From Clostridia bacterium (GTDB lineage: Bacteria; Bacillota; Clostridia; Peptostreptococcales; Anaerovoracaceae), in assembly GCA_030537495.1 (NCBI GenBank), contig JAUNMH010000011.1, positions 1-59,485 on the forward strand: a DNA stretch of 59,485 nucleotides, given 5' to 3'. Below, in pieces: positions 1 through 8,958 of this stretch. The notes under the pieces are model-generated. The model was not told the DNA's origin. It did not search any database and worked only from the letters and a program-made list of their open reading frames with translations. The position numbers and the translations under genes are program-made. Within the stretch, counting starts at the first letter, position 1; every line of letters begins with the position of its first letter.

Positions 1-1503
1 GAGTGCCGGTTCCCGGCACACTGGAATCGCGGTTTCCGCAAACAGGAATATGCACTTAACCTTTGTCCATTCAAGGTCATAGTATTCTACAGCAACTGTA
101 GTAGTAATTTTACCATCTGCATCAACAGCAAACTTAATTGATGTGTTTTCTTCATCCATTGCATCAGCAATTACGTTCTTTTTACTTAGCTTATCTGCTT
201 TAGTCTGGTATACAACAGTTGCTCCGTTAGCTACAGAACCGGCTGTGTATGTATCTGCTTTACCTTTGTATAGACCGATTAGAATTGTTTCGAGGTTAGA
301 AGCAATTGTCTTTTCGTTGTACTTCTTTGAACCGTCGTTGTTTGTTTCCTTAACAAAATCTGCAGCTTCATCAATTGCCTTCTTAGCTTCAGCAACACGA
401 GCAACTAGAGCCTTCTGGTTATCTGTTGCAGTAATCTCTTCGATTCCAATTGGAGTTGCGTTGTCGTTTTCTACTAGGTAAGTCGCAGCAGTTTCATAAG
501 CAGCAAGATAGTCATCAAACGCAGCCTTTGTGTCACCAGTAGCAACTAGGTAAGCATTCTGACTCTTGAATCCTGCAATGTTAGAAGCAATTGTTGCTTT
601 TCCAGCAGCAACTGCAGCAGCGTTTGATGCACCGCTTGCTTCTTCAACAGCTTTGGTAAGAACTGCCTTAGAATCAATTGACTTTAATGTGTATGTCCAT
701 GTTTCATTTGCATCTTCGATGTTATTGTGGTTTTCATCACCATTTAGCTGTACATAAGTTGTCACAAATGTATCTAATGCACTCTTTGCAGTAGCAACAG
801 CAGCAGTATTAGCATAATCAGCATCTGTTACTGAAACTGCGTCGATGTAAGCATTTACTCCAGAGATGATGCTATCAGCAACAACTGAAGGTGTGTAGCA
901 TGCATCTCCTTTTACAAGCGTATTTTTAGTTGAGTCATATGCATACTTATCCCAAAGATATGAACCTCCAGTTGCAGGTTTTGGCGCTGTTGTTGACTTG
1001 TATTCTGTTGTTGAGAATACATCAGTCTTTACAGCTGCTACTGCAGCCTTCTTTGCAGCCTTTTCCAGAGCTAACTGAGCTAATAAGGCAGGCTTTGCAG
1101 CTTCTGCTTTATAAGTGTTGTCTACAAGTTTGTCAACGATTGCAGCATTAACTGCAGCAGTAGTTGCATCATCAGCAATACTTGTATCTAACGCAGCATT
1201 TAATACTCTAATGTAATTTGTTTCCGTTGTCTTGCTTTCTGCGATTGCAGCAAGAGCATTGTCGTATGCCTTTGCATAAGCTAAATCCCAGTTAGCAGCT
1301 TTTACTTCCCAATTGCCATTATATTTAACGTCTCCGTTTGCAGCAACTGTCTGCTTAGCAACACTACTTACATTCTGTACGCAGCTCATAGCTTTTGCTT
1401 TTGCATCTGTAGCAGTAGTTGTAGCAAATACGCTACCAGCAGCACCGAAAGTGTAAGTGAAGACTACTGACAATGCAAGAAGCATTGATAAGAATTTCTT
1501 CAT
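1..1503 (-). CDS. Secreted Ala-rich surface protein, 3' end outside window
   Basis: This reading frame stays open from the ATG at 1503 to the left edge, about 501 codons with no stop, so the gene is partial. It starts with a signal peptide (MKKFLSMLLAL followed by a hydrophobic core and AGSVFA) and an SD of GGGAGG 8-9 nt upstream. The mature part is rich in Ala, Thr, Lys and Asp with short helical stretches such as KAAVAAVKTDVF, as expected of an S-layer-like or cell-wall protein. No catalytic motif is visible. The first 25 codons, leader and promoter are identical in DNA to those of the gene at 6355-8958, but the mature proteins differ. The last roughly 17 codons before the edge (after WTKVK) change in composition and contain two GC-rich hairpins. 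Function unknown; an exported structural protein is the best reading. Confidence 0.8.
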   Translation of the reverse strand, partial: MKKFLSMLLALSVVFTYTFGAAGSVFATTTATDAKAKAMSCVQNVSSVAKQTVAANGDVKYNGNWEVKAANWDLAYAKAYDNALAAIAESKTTETNYIRVLNAALDTSIADDATTAAVNAAIVDKLVDNTYKAEAAKPALLAQLALEKAAKKAAVAAVKTDVFSTTEYKSTTAPKPATGGSYLWDKYAYDSTKNTLVKGDACYTPSVVADSIISGVNAYIDAVSVTDADYANTAAVATAKSALDTFVTTYVQLNGDENHNNIEDANETWTYTLKSIDSKAVLTKAVEEASGASNAAAVAAGKATIASNIAGFKSQNAYLVATGDTKAAFDDYLAAYETAATYLVENDNATPIGIEEITATDNQKALVARVAEAKKAIDEAADFVKETNNDGSKKYNEKTIASNLETILIGLYKGKADTYTAGSVANGATVVYQTKADKLSKKNVIADAMDEENTSIKFAVDADGKITTTVAVEYYDLEWTKVKCIFLFAETAIPVCREPAL

Positions 1504-1611
1504 TTCGAATTTCCTCCCTTTTAATAAGTTCTTATTTTCTGTAGTATTTGTTTTCTCTGTGCGTGGGCACACAAATCTACAAATGAAAAATATAGTTCAC
1601 AATGAACTTGG
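1427..1611 (-). repeat. 185-bp identical block, copy 1 (promoter, leader, signal peptide)
   Basis: Bases 1427-1611 match 8882-9066 without a mismatch, at a constant offset of 7455, and similarity stops on both sides. The block spans the promoter, the 5' leader and codons 1-25 of both surface-protein genes, in direct orientation. It could serve as a site for gene conversion or deletion recombination. Confidence 0.9.
1574..1602 (-). promoter_or_regulatory. Candidate promoter of surface protein 1
   Basis: On the minus strand TTGTGA (1597-1602) is followed after 17 nt by TAGATT (1574-1579). This would give a leader of about 64 nt with a small TGTGC/GCACA stem near its 5' end and an AATAAG/CTTATT repeat before the SD. 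The match to consensus is moderate. Confidence 0.4.
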
Positions 1612-1682
1612 AAGAATCCGAAGAATGCTTGAAATCGCAACGTATACTCAAGCAATATAGGGATGTATACAAGTTTATAGGC

Positions 1683-1729
1683 TTGACGGCAAGCACTCAA
1701 AATGGTAATATAATATTACCTAACAGGTA
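1683..1729 (+). promoter_or_regulatory. Promoter and likely operator of higBA
   Basis: TTGACG (1683-1688) and TAATAT (1706-1711) are 17 nt apart. A 17-nt perfect palindrome, GGTAATAT-A-ATATTACC (1704-1720), covers the -10, and a third GGTAA half-site follows at 1725-1729. HigA-type antitoxins repress their own operon from palindromes placed like this, so this is the probable autoregulatory site. Confidence 0.6.
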
Positions 1730-1759
1730 ATTTGATATATAGTGATTAGGAGATGTGTT

Positions 1760-2128
1760 TTGGAATTAATCTACACAACAGACAGGCTAGAAGTTCAATG
1801 CACAAGTATAAAGGCAGCAAAGAAATTGTTCGGAGGAGATGTTGCATTAGCAACGAGTCTCCTAGCAAGAATAAACGCACTAGAAAAGGCCGAGACGATA
1901 AGAGATATTATTGTTCAGCCAACTTTTCATTTTCACAGCCTCAGTAAAAAGAAACGAGACCTTGAGGGTTTCTTTGCAATAGATGTTAAATCAAGGCGTG
2001 AACAGTGGCGAATTATACTTCAGCCACTGGATGACAATAAAGAACCCTTTGATCCGTGCAACATTGATCAGATATCCGCATATGTTAAAATAGTAGGAAT
2101 TAAGGAGGTTAGCAAACATTATGAGTAA
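1760..2128 (+). CDS. higB: HigB-like toxin (RelE/ParE superfamily)
   Basis: A 122-aa protein read from TTG at 1760, chosen because AGGAGA lies at 1748-1753, 6 nt upstream; an in-frame GTG at 1742 has no SD. The order of elements is that of HigB/plasmid-killer mRNA interferases: N-terminal helices (SIKAAKKLFGG), then a beta core with PTFHFHSLSKKKRDLEGFFAID and REQWRIILQP, where Arg and His residues usually contact mRNA at the ribosome. Family knowledge says such toxins cleave mRNA when the antitoxin is lost. The last 8 nt overlap the antitoxin start, so the pair is translationally coupled, toxin first as in higBA. It is controlled from the promoter-operator just upstream. Confidence 0.75.
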   Translation: MELIYTTDRLEVQCTSIKAAKKLFGGDVALATSLLARINALEKAETIRDIIVQPTFHFHSLSKKKRDLEGFFAIDVKSRREQWRIILQPLDDNKEPFDPCNIDQISAYVKIVGIKEVSKHYE

Positions 2129-3206
2129 TTATATAGAATTTAATGATAAAATTGCCTTTCATCCTGGATACTATATTAAAGAAATCGTTGATGAAAGCGG
2201 TCTTACGCAAGAAGATTTCGCAAAGCGACTTGGAACTACGCCTAAGAACCTAAGTCTTTTGATTAGAGGTGAGCAAAGTATTTCCATTGATATTGCTATG
2301 AAACTATCACGTATGATTGGAACAAGCATTGCATATTGGCTAAACCTGCAGAATGGGTATGATGCCTTAATTGCAGAGTTCAAGTCCGAAGAAGAGCTTA
2401 TTCAGGAAAGAAGAGTCTTTGATCTTTTGGATTACAAATACTTCAGAGAACACTTTAATCTTCCGGATCTGCCTAGAAAAAAGGATGAGCAAATTGCACA
2501 GATTAGAAAACTGCTTAATGTTGCAACACTAACGGTTTTGATGCAGCGAAATATGGCAGTGAAATTTCGCAGTGCAACGGGTGAATTGTCTGTTGCTAAT
2601 ATCGTCAAAGCGAACACAATGGTGCAGCTTGCAACAAATACTGCCCTTAGGCAAAGTGCGCCTCGATTTAATAAAGCCTTATTTGAGGAAGCTGTTGATT
2701 ATGCCCTTACACTAACAAAAAACCATGACACGTTTTATTCGCTTGTAAAGGAAGCGTTTCTCAAAGCCGGTGTTATTTTTGTTGTTTTACCTAATATTCC
2801 TGGTTCTAAAATTAATGGCGCAACCAAGAAGGTTGGGAATCATATCATGTTGATGGTAAATGACCGGAATCTTAATGCCGATACATTTTGGTTTACTTTA
2901 TTCCATGAAATTGGACATATCATTAATGGGGATTATGGAATTTCCTTTGTCTCGGAGTCAGGAGAACATGAAGATAAAGCAAATAAATATGCAGAAGATA
3001 TGTTGATTCCACGCGAGGAATATCTCGAATTTACTAAGCAGGATCAGTTCAACTTGTGCTCAGTCAAGGAGTTTTCTGATCAAATCAATCGCGATCCAGG
3101 AATTATTGTAGGAAGACTGCTAAATGACAATTTGATAGAACCTACAAATAGGTTCTTAAATTCCCTTCGGCATAAGTATAAGGTGAAATTATCTAATGGT
3201 GCCTGA
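2121..3206 (+). CDS. higA: HigA-family antitoxin fused to ImmA/IrrE metallopeptidase domain
   Basis: 361 aa with AAGGAGG at 2102-2108 before ATG 2121. Residues about 15-75 form an XRE-type helix-turn-helix with the HigA-like pattern GLTQEDFAKRLGTTPKNLS, for DNA binding and toxin neutralisation. The C-terminal half is an ImmA/IrrE-like zinc peptidase with the HExxH motif at H262-E263-H266 (FHEIGHIINGD) and a downstream Glu in EHEDKANKYAEDM. ImmA/IrrE proteases cleave XRE-type repressors; here repressor and protease are on one chain, as in many chromosomal HigA proteins of this length. It overlaps higB by 8 nt. The operon sits between two surface-protein paralogs next to an Abi gene and an IS, a setting typical of mobile defence or stability modules. 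Confidence 0.75.
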   Translation: MSNYIEFNDKIAFHPGYYIKEIVDESGLTQEDFAKRLGTTPKNLSLLIRGEQSISIDIAMKLSRMIGTSIAYWLNLQNGYDALIAEFKSEEELIQERRVFDLLDYKYFREHFNLPDLPRKKDEQIAQIRKLLNVATLTVLMQRNMAVKFRSATGELSVANIVKANTMVQLATNTALRQSAPRFNKALFEEAVDYALTLTKNHDTFYSLVKEAFLKAGVIFVVLPNIPGSKINGATKKVGNHIMLMVNDRNLNADTFWFTLFHEIGHIINGDYGISFVSESGEHEDKANKYAEDMLIPREEYLEFTKQDQFNLCSVKEFSDQINRDPGIIVGRLLNDNLIEPTNRFLNSLRHKYKVKLSNGA

Positions 3207-3501
3207 TAGGGTGATTACTATGGATAATCGTGAGATGAGAATGAATTCAGGGGATACACAAGGCGAATTTGTCAAGGTAATTTGTGTGGACGTAGCGATA
3301 AATGCATAATTTGAATTTATGGTGATGATTCTGCTGCGAGGTTTAACGGATTAGTTGTGCTAGGAAATACCTGGTATAACAAAAAAGAGAGCCACAGAGT
3401 GACTCCCCCAGTGTAGTCCGAAAACGTACACCTCAATCGTAATACTTAGTTTATCATATTGGAAGAAAAATTACAATAGTTTTTATTAATTACAATTGTA
3501 G
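3207..3501. other. Intergenic gap between higA and abi genes
   Basis: No reading frame here has a start, SD and recognisable sequence. The only clear structure is the minus-strand terminator at 3381-3405. A weak GTGTA/TACAC inverted repeat lies near 3411-3431. Confidence 0.6.
3381..3405 (-). terminator. Rho-independent terminator of the abi gene
   Basis: On the minus strand GAGTCAC-TCT-GTGGCTC (one G-U pair) is followed by TCTTTTTT. It lies about 100 nt beyond the abi stop codon. Confidence 0.75.
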
Positions 3502-4476
3502 TTACGAGTTTAAATAAGCTTCCAAAGCAGCTATCTTTGCACCTACATTTTGAGAGATAATCTTGTTGTATATGTTAGGAGCAACGGAATTTTGTAGTAA
3601 TTGGTTTTGCTCCTTGTACTGAACAAGTAATTCTTTTGCTCTAAGGTTGCTAAAATCAATCCTTTTCAGTAGACAACAGATTATAATTATGTAATCAACT
3701 AATGAGTACAAGGTGATATTCTGAATCCCTGTTTCAGTTTCCACCCATCTTTTTAAAGCCGTATTAATTTTCCTATCTTTGAAGCGCGTATCAAAAATTA
3801 TATTATTGTGAGCGACGGCATTTCTAAGAGCTTTTATTGTATACAAAATATTAGACAAAAGCCCGCGATTAGTATCTATAGAGACATCCAGCATATTCAA
3901 TTGTTTGAGAATTTCTTCCATGGTTGATATATTCAGACATTCAAAAAAACTTGCAAGATCACTTAAGTATAATATTTCAAATATAACCCATAAAGGTGCA
4001 TCTTCTCCACGATTGTAAAAGTGTCGTACCATCTGATTATCTTTTTTCTCTTCCTCTTTATATCGAGTTGACAATTTGGAATACACGCTGTTTCGCAAGT
4101 TCAAGCGTTTTAATTGTAGACGAGCATTAGCAGGATTATCGTTCATACGTTCCTTATAAACATAGTCGAAAGTTCCGTAGCGAAGTCTCGTGACAGCAGA
4201 ATTACATACAATATTCTTAATTGCTGTTTCTATAAACATAAGATTCGGATATAATGCGGCTTTCATATTGTTATCATATTCTATTACTGCCACAACTTCA
4301 CTAAAGTTGGTATATGGTAGTTGATTGTTGGCATTTTTGACAAAACGATACCCCTTATAGCCATGGTAATAGCCATAGCTGATGAGCTGTTGTTTCTGGT
4401 TGCGTCCACTTATTTGAACATTGCAGTCATTTCGCAAGTGTTTCATAAGTCCATTTGTTGTCAGTGGTAGATTCAT
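3502..4476 (-). CDS. Abi-family (Abi_2, AbiD/AbiF-like) protein
   Basis: 324 aa from ATG 4476, selected because GGGAGG lies 8 nt upstream; an in-frame ATG at 4536 has no SD. The protein resembles the Abi_2 family linked to abortive phage infection: an N-terminal segment MKHLRNDCNVQISGRN, then SYGYYHGYKGYRF, the middle block APLWVIFEILYLSDLASFF, and near residue 215 LRNAVAHNN, an R-x4-H motif of the HEPN ribonuclease type. HEPN members are RNases that stop growth on infection; RNase activity here is inferred from that motif only. It points away from higBA, ends in its own terminator, and its upstream side abuts the IS1182-type element. Confidence 0.7.
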   Translation of the reverse strand: MNLPLTTNGLMKHLRNDCNVQISGRNQKQQLISYGYYHGYKGYRFVKNANNQLPYTNFSEVVAVIEYDNNMKAALYPNLMFIETAIKNIVCNSAVTRLRYGTFDYVYKERMNDNPANARLQLKRLNLRNSVYSKLSTRYKEEEKKDNQMVRHFYNRGEDAPLWVIFEILYLSDLASFFECLNISTMEEILKQLNMLDVSIDTNRGLLSNILYTIKALRNAVAHNNIIFDTRFKDRKINTALKRWVETETGIQNITLYSLVDYIIIICCLLKRIDFSNLRAKELLVQYKEQNQLLQNSVAPNIYNKIISQNVGAKIAALEAYLNS

Positions 4477-4605
4477 TATGTTGCCTCCCTGTATTTCGCG
4501 TAACATAATTCTATCAAAGCTATTAAAGTCTTGCAAGAAGGAATGTTATTGAGGGTATTTGAAGTTTAATGGAGACAGCCAATAAATAATTTTTCATACT
4601 ACAAT

Positions 4606-6310
4606 AAGACCAGGCCTTTCGACCTGGTCTCAAACTGTTGACAAAGTCTTTTGGAGTATCATTATCCAAGGGACTTTTCTTTTGTTTTGGGCTAAATGTT
4701 CGGAGTTTGCCTTAAAAAGAAAAAAACTGACAAAAGATCAGCATATTTCTTGCCTCTTCTTGTCAGTATTTTCGCCAGTTTTTTCATATTCAGGCACGCA
4801 AAGGTGAGCCCAACCTTCATGGCCATTTTAGCTTTGCCGCGTTGCTGGGTATATCTCATGCAATGATTTTCTTTTGCTACACCAAATATTCGCTCTATGG
4901 TTTCCTTACGTTTATCATAGACATCTTTCATACCGGTGGTATGCCGGATATCTTCACATCTGTCCATATAGTCCTGCCATATATGTCTTGTTACCAGTTT
5001 CTGATGATTTTTGCTTTGTGTGCACTGTGACAGGTACGGGCAACTCTCACATATGCCAGGGTCACTTTTGTACTCGCGATATCCATCTCTGTTTGTTGTA
5101 GTGTATTTTAGTATCTGATTATTCGGGCATACATAGCAATCAAAGTACTCATCGTATACGTATTCGTATTTTCTGAAAAATCCTTTTTTAGTCATTGGTG
5201 CTTTATATGGAAATACAGGTGTAATTCCGTCATCTATCAGCATCTTTGCTATGGCAGGTGTTTTGTAACCTGCATCCGCTACTATTGCACCAGGATTAAA
5301 CTTCTTGATCTTATCATATATTGCAGGAAAAGTTTTAGAATCATGTTCGTTTCCGGGATGAATTGAATATCCTAGTATCCAGCCATACCTGTCACAGGCA
5401 GCTTCCACAGCATATGCGAACACTTCTTTGTGTTCTCCCTTGTGGAACCATCCGCTTTCAGGGTCTGTGGTGCTTTCCTTCTTTTCCTTTAGATTTCCAC
5501 TTGGCACTGAGGGACTATCGGGGTCGTTATCATCTTCATCTCTATCTCTAAGAGGTTTCTTGCCATGAGCTTCACGGTCTGCATTGATTTCACCCTTCAG
5601 CTGCTCATCGTAGAATCTTGCTGCTTTCTTGGCAACCAGAACCCTCTTTGATTTCTTTCTGTTAGCAGCAGCCTTTACATGAGTTGCATCAACGAAAACT
5701 GTAGAAGGATCTACAAGATCATGTTTCATGCACTGCATCAGAATGTTTGCAAAAATCTGCTCAAACAAATCCGTTCCTTCGAATCTTCTCTTGTAGTTCT
5801 TTCCGAAAGTACTGAAATGAGGAACCGGGTCAAAGAAATCCAACCCTAAGAACCATCTGTAAGCTACATTGACTTCAATGTCCTTTATTGTCTGGCGCAT
5901 ACTTTTGATGCCGAACATATACTGTATGATTGGTATCTTGATTAGCATAACCGGATCTATACTTGGTCTGCCATTGTCGGAAGAATATTTTTCCTCGACT
6001 AAATCGTATATGAATGAGAAATCCACTGTACTGTCAATTTTGCGAAGAATGTGATCATCGGGAACCAGTTGATCAAGAGAAACAATCTGCATCTGTCCTT
6101 TATTGCTTGCATTTTTAGTAATCATAGCGCACCTCTTTTCTTAGATAAATTATACCATAAAACCATTGAAAATTCAACGTTTAAGGAGATTCGCAGAACT
6201 AAAAATCGTACCAACTAAACATTGTGAAAGTGCCAAAAACAAGAGAAAGCCCACACTTTTGCATGTGGACTTTGTCTACAGTTTGAGACCAGGCCTTTCG
6301 ACCTGGTCTT
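4606..6310 (-). mobile_element. Complete IS1182-family insertion sequence
   Basis: The element is about 1.7 kb with one transposase gene. Its ends are 43-nt inverted repeats, 4606-4648 and 6268-6310, matching except in the centre of the terminal palindrome and at one further base (ACTGTTGACAAAGTC versus ACTGTAGACAAAGTC). Each end itself folds into a hairpin, AGACCAGG-(8 nt)-CCTGGTCT. No target duplication is evident (flanks TACTACAAT and AAAAAACTT). The right end lies 45 bp past the stop codon of the 6355-8958 surface gene, so that gene's original terminator may have been displaced. Confidence 0.85.
4692..6125 (-). CDS. IS1182-family transposase (DDE)
   Basis: 477 aa, ATG 6125 with SD AGAGGTG. 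The N-terminal DUF772-type region (PDDHILRKIDSTVDFSFIY ... NGRPSIDPVMLIKI) binds the ends. The catalytic DDE residues appear in VFVDATHVKA (D), IVADAGYKTP (D) and RKETIERIFGVAKE (E), and a Cys-rich stretch CDRYG...CYVCPNNQ...CESCPYLSQC sits between the last two, as usual in this family. The frame is intact and full length, so the element may still be active. A short minus-strand promoter could lie between the start and the right inverted repeat. Confidence 0.9.
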   Translation of the reverse strand: MITKNASNKGQMQIVSLDQLVPDDHILRKIDSTVDFSFIYDLVEEKYSSDNGRPSIDPVMLIKIPIIQYMFGIKSMRQTIKDIEVNVAYRWFLGLDFFDPVPHFSTFGKNYKRRFEGTDLFEQIFANILMQCMKHDLVDPSTVFVDATHVKAAANRKKSKRVLVAKKAARFYDEQLKGEINADREAHGKKPLRDRDEDDNDPDSPSVPSGNLKEKKESTTDPESGWFHKGEHKEVFAYAVEAACDRYGWILGYSIHPGNEHDSKTFPAIYDKIKKFNPGAIVADAGYKTPAIAKMLIDDGITPVFPYKAPMTKKGFFRKYEYVYDEYFDCYVCPNNQILKYTTTNRDGYREYKSDPGICESCPYLSQCTQSKNHQKLVTRHIWQDYMDRCEDIRHTTGMKDVYDKRKETIERIFGVAKENHCMRYTQQRGKAKMAMKVGLTFACLNMKKLAKILTRRGKKYADLLSVFFFLRQTPNI

Positions 6311-6354
6311 AAAAAACTTCTTAAGTTGTTGAGTCTTACATTAATCTCCTGCGA

Positions 6355-8958
6355 CTATTTAACCTTTACAGCCTTGTAGAAAGTAGTCTTTGAAGCTACT
6401 AACTTACCTTCAGCGTTGTATACAGAAACCTTAACCTGGAACTTGTTTGTTCCCTTCTTCAGGTTCTTGTAAACGAACTTGTTGCTTGTAGTAGTCTTAA
6501 CTGCCTTGAATGCCTTAGCACCAGGAGCCTTCTTGTAGAATGTGTACTTAACTGTGTATCCGTTATCCTTAATGTTTGCAACTGATCCAGTTACAGTAAC
6601 CTTTACGCTCTTCTTAGTAACTTTCTTAACAGTGATCTTTCTTGCCATGTCAAGAAGGTCAGCCTTAGCGTCCTTGTCTCCGTACTTGTTAGCTTCCTTG
6701 TCAGCCTTAATCTTAGCTTCTAAGAATGCAAGCTTGTCGTAGTTTGTTACCTGATCAGCAGCCTTATATGGTTCTTCTGCATCATTGTAGTCCTTAACGA
6801 ATGCATCGAATAGTGCCTTTGCAGCTTCTACCTGCGCTTCTGTAGCATCAGCTGGAAGGTTAGCAATCGCTGCGATTACATCGTTAAGGGCAGCAGCTCT
6901 AACCTTTTTAGCAGCCTTTTCTACATCTGACTTCTTAGCATAAGTTGCATAAGATGAACCTGTCTTGTACATGTCTGATGTTTCGTATGCTTTGATTTCA
7001 GCAAGAAGAGCATCAACAGTAGCCTTATCTGCAGCAGTTGGTTTTGCTGGAAGAGCTTTAACGTCTGCATCTAATTTAGTTACTAGAGCATTCTTTAACT
7101 GGTTAACTGCGTTGGTTAACTTTGCAGCATTGCTTGGTGCAACACCGTAGTTATCATCTAAGTCAGTAACTGCCTTGAATGCAGCTTCTACAGCTTCTTT
7201 GTTGTCTAATGTGATGTAAGAAGGTAATGCCTTGATTGTATCTTCAACAGCCTTCTTTGCAGTAGCGATCTCACCCTTAGTTGGAAGCTTGTCGCATTCT
7301 GCCTTTGCAGCATCGTATAATGCAGCAACTTCAGCATTAGTTCTTGCGTTGTTTGTTGCATAGAAATCAGCCATAGTATCGTCGCTCATGATTGTTCTGT
7401 AACCAGCTTCCCATGACTTAGTATCTCCGTTAAGAAGATCAACGTACTTAACTAATTTTGTTTTGTTTGCAGCAAACTGAGTTAATGCCTTGATTGCTGT
7501 TTTAACTGCAGCCTTGTCAGAGATTCCAGCTACTGAAACTGTGCTTGGAAGTGCATCTAACTGTTCTCTTGTTGTAGCTGCATTGATCTTATCGATTACA
7601 GCCTGATACTTAGCTTCAACCTTAGTCTGTTCTAATGCATAGTACTTAGCATCACCGTTTACGGCGAATAATTCCTTCTGCATTTTTGCCTTAAGAGCAG
7701 CAATTGCAGTTTCTTTTTTCCAATCTAGGCTCTGTTCTGAAACCTTTGCATTCTGCTTAAGGTCGTAAGTTGTTACGGCACCAGTCGATTTATAAATTGC
7801 GACCTTTGCATCAGCCAAGTTCTTGTCGATAACTTTTGCATCGTATAGTAATGCGCCTGCAGCATCAACAGTTACCTTTAATGTAGCTGCTTCATCTTCT
7901 AATGCAGTGTAGTATCCCTTAATAGTTGCAAAGTTGTCAGCAACGTCTGGAATAGTACTTACTGTTTCATTCTCAATTCTTGAGTACATAACTTCTTTGT
8001 AAGCTGCGGTTAATTTCTTTGCTGCGCTTGCATTACTGATATTATTAGAGATGTATGCAGCTGCCTTGCTATCTACTTCTGCTTTTAACTTAGCTTCTGT
8101 AGCTTCATCTGTGATTGCACCAGCTTCTAGATCCTTGATTGTAGGAACATTCTTAGCGTTTGCAATTTCGTATGAAACGTATACAGTCTTGCTGTCAGCA
8201 TCTACATATGATACTGTTTCAGTATTTGCAGCTTTTTCTAATAATGCTAACTGGCTGAAAACATCATTGTAAGCCTTTGTGATTCTGCTATCAGCATTTG
8301 AAGAAGTTAACTGTGCAATGTAAGTCTTGTTAACTGCATCGATAGCATCATCTCTTAAGTCTGTAGCAAACTGCTTGTAAGTTACCTTGTAAAGGTTGCC
8401 AGTAGTTACAGCTGCTGCAGCGTTGTAGTGAGCATCAGTCATTTCCTTGTCAGCATAAAGTGCAAGGTTGATTTTGTTTAATTCAGCCTTTACTTCTTCT
8501 TTGTAGCTGTCAAATGCAAGTTCCATAGTTTTGTTGAAATATGGCTTGCTTGTGTCAGTGCTTAATACTAGAGCATTGAACTCAGCTTGAGTATCAACAT
8601 CAGTGATACTCTTACCGTTAAGGTCACCATACTTATTAGCGTCGTTTAGAGGGGCTGTAAAATCGTTAGCAGCTTTCTGAGCTTCTAAAACACTCATGTA
8701 AGTGTCGTAAACTTCCTTAGCGATTTTTTCATAAACGGATTTGTCAACTGTTACAGTAGCACTTCCAACTGTTTCAGTGTATTTATCAGCTAGTGTAGCA
8801 ACGCAATCATTGTACTCTTTTGTCAGAGCTTTCTGATTGTTAGCATATACATCTGCTGTTGATCCAGCTGGTACAGCAGCGAATACGCTACCAGCAGCAC
8901 CGAAAGTGTAAGTGAAGACTACTGACAATGCAAGAAGCATTGATAAGAATTTCTTCAT
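6355..8958 (-). CDS. Large secreted Ala-rich surface protein with C-terminal Ig/Fn3-like domain
   Basis: 867 aa from ATG 8958 (SD GGGAGG); an in-frame ATG at 9027 lies at the mapped promoter and is rejected. The signal peptide is identical to that of the gene at 1-1503. The mature part is long, Ala/Lys/Asp-rich and helical, with coiled-coil-like segments (for example KAAKKVRAAALNDVIAAI) and no catalytic motif. The last 100 residues switch to a beta-rich domain (KITVKKVTKKSVKVTVTG ... YTVKYTFYKK) of Ig or fibronectin III type, ending in VKVK. No LPXTG or SLH motif is visible, so anchoring is unclear. An S-layer or matrix protein is the most likely role. Codon use is even and strong, suggesting high expression. 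Confidence 0.75.
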   Translation of the reverse strand: MKKFLSMLLALSVVFTYTFGAAGSVFAAVPAGSTADVYANNQKALTKEYNDCVATLADKYTETVGSATVTVDKSVYEKIAKEVYDTYMSVLEAQKAANDFTAPLNDANKYGDLNGKSITDVDTQAEFNALVLSTDTSKPYFNKTMELAFDSYKEEVKAELNKINLALYADKEMTDAHYNAAAAVTTGNLYKVTYKQFATDLRDDAIDAVNKTYIAQLTSSNADSRITKAYNDVFSQLALLEKAANTETVSYVDADSKTVYVSYEIANAKNVPTIKDLEAGAITDEATEAKLKAEVDSKAAAYISNNISNASAAKKLTAAYKEVMYSRIENETVSTIPDVADNFATIKGYYTALEDEAATLKVTVDAAGALLYDAKVIDKNLADAKVAIYKSTGAVTTYDLKQNAKVSEQSLDWKKETAIAALKAKMQKELFAVNGDAKYYALEQTKVEAKYQAVIDKINAATTREQLDALPSTVSVAGISDKAAVKTAIKALTQFAANKTKLVKYVDLLNGDTKSWEAGYRTIMSDDTMADFYATNNARTNAEVAALYDAAKAECDKLPTKGEIATAKKAVEDTIKALPSYITLDNKEAVEAAFKAVTDLDDNYGVAPSNAAKLTNAVNQLKNALVTKLDADVKALPAKPTAADKATVDALLAEIKAYETSDMYKTGSSYATYAKKSDVEKAAKKVRAAALNDVIAAIANLPADATEAQVEAAKALFDAFVKDYNDAEEPYKAADQVTNYDKLAFLEAKIKADKEANKYGDKDAKADLLDMARKITVKKVTKKSVKVTVTGSVANIKDNGYTVKYTFYKKAPGAKAFKAVKTTTSNKFVYKNLKKGTNKFQVKVSVYNAEGKLVASKTTFYKAVKVK

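Noticed and set aside
143..1151. Plus-strand frames opposite the first surface-protein gene
   Set aside because: They are antisense to a long continuous coding frame with a signal peptide and SD, and have no SD of their own.
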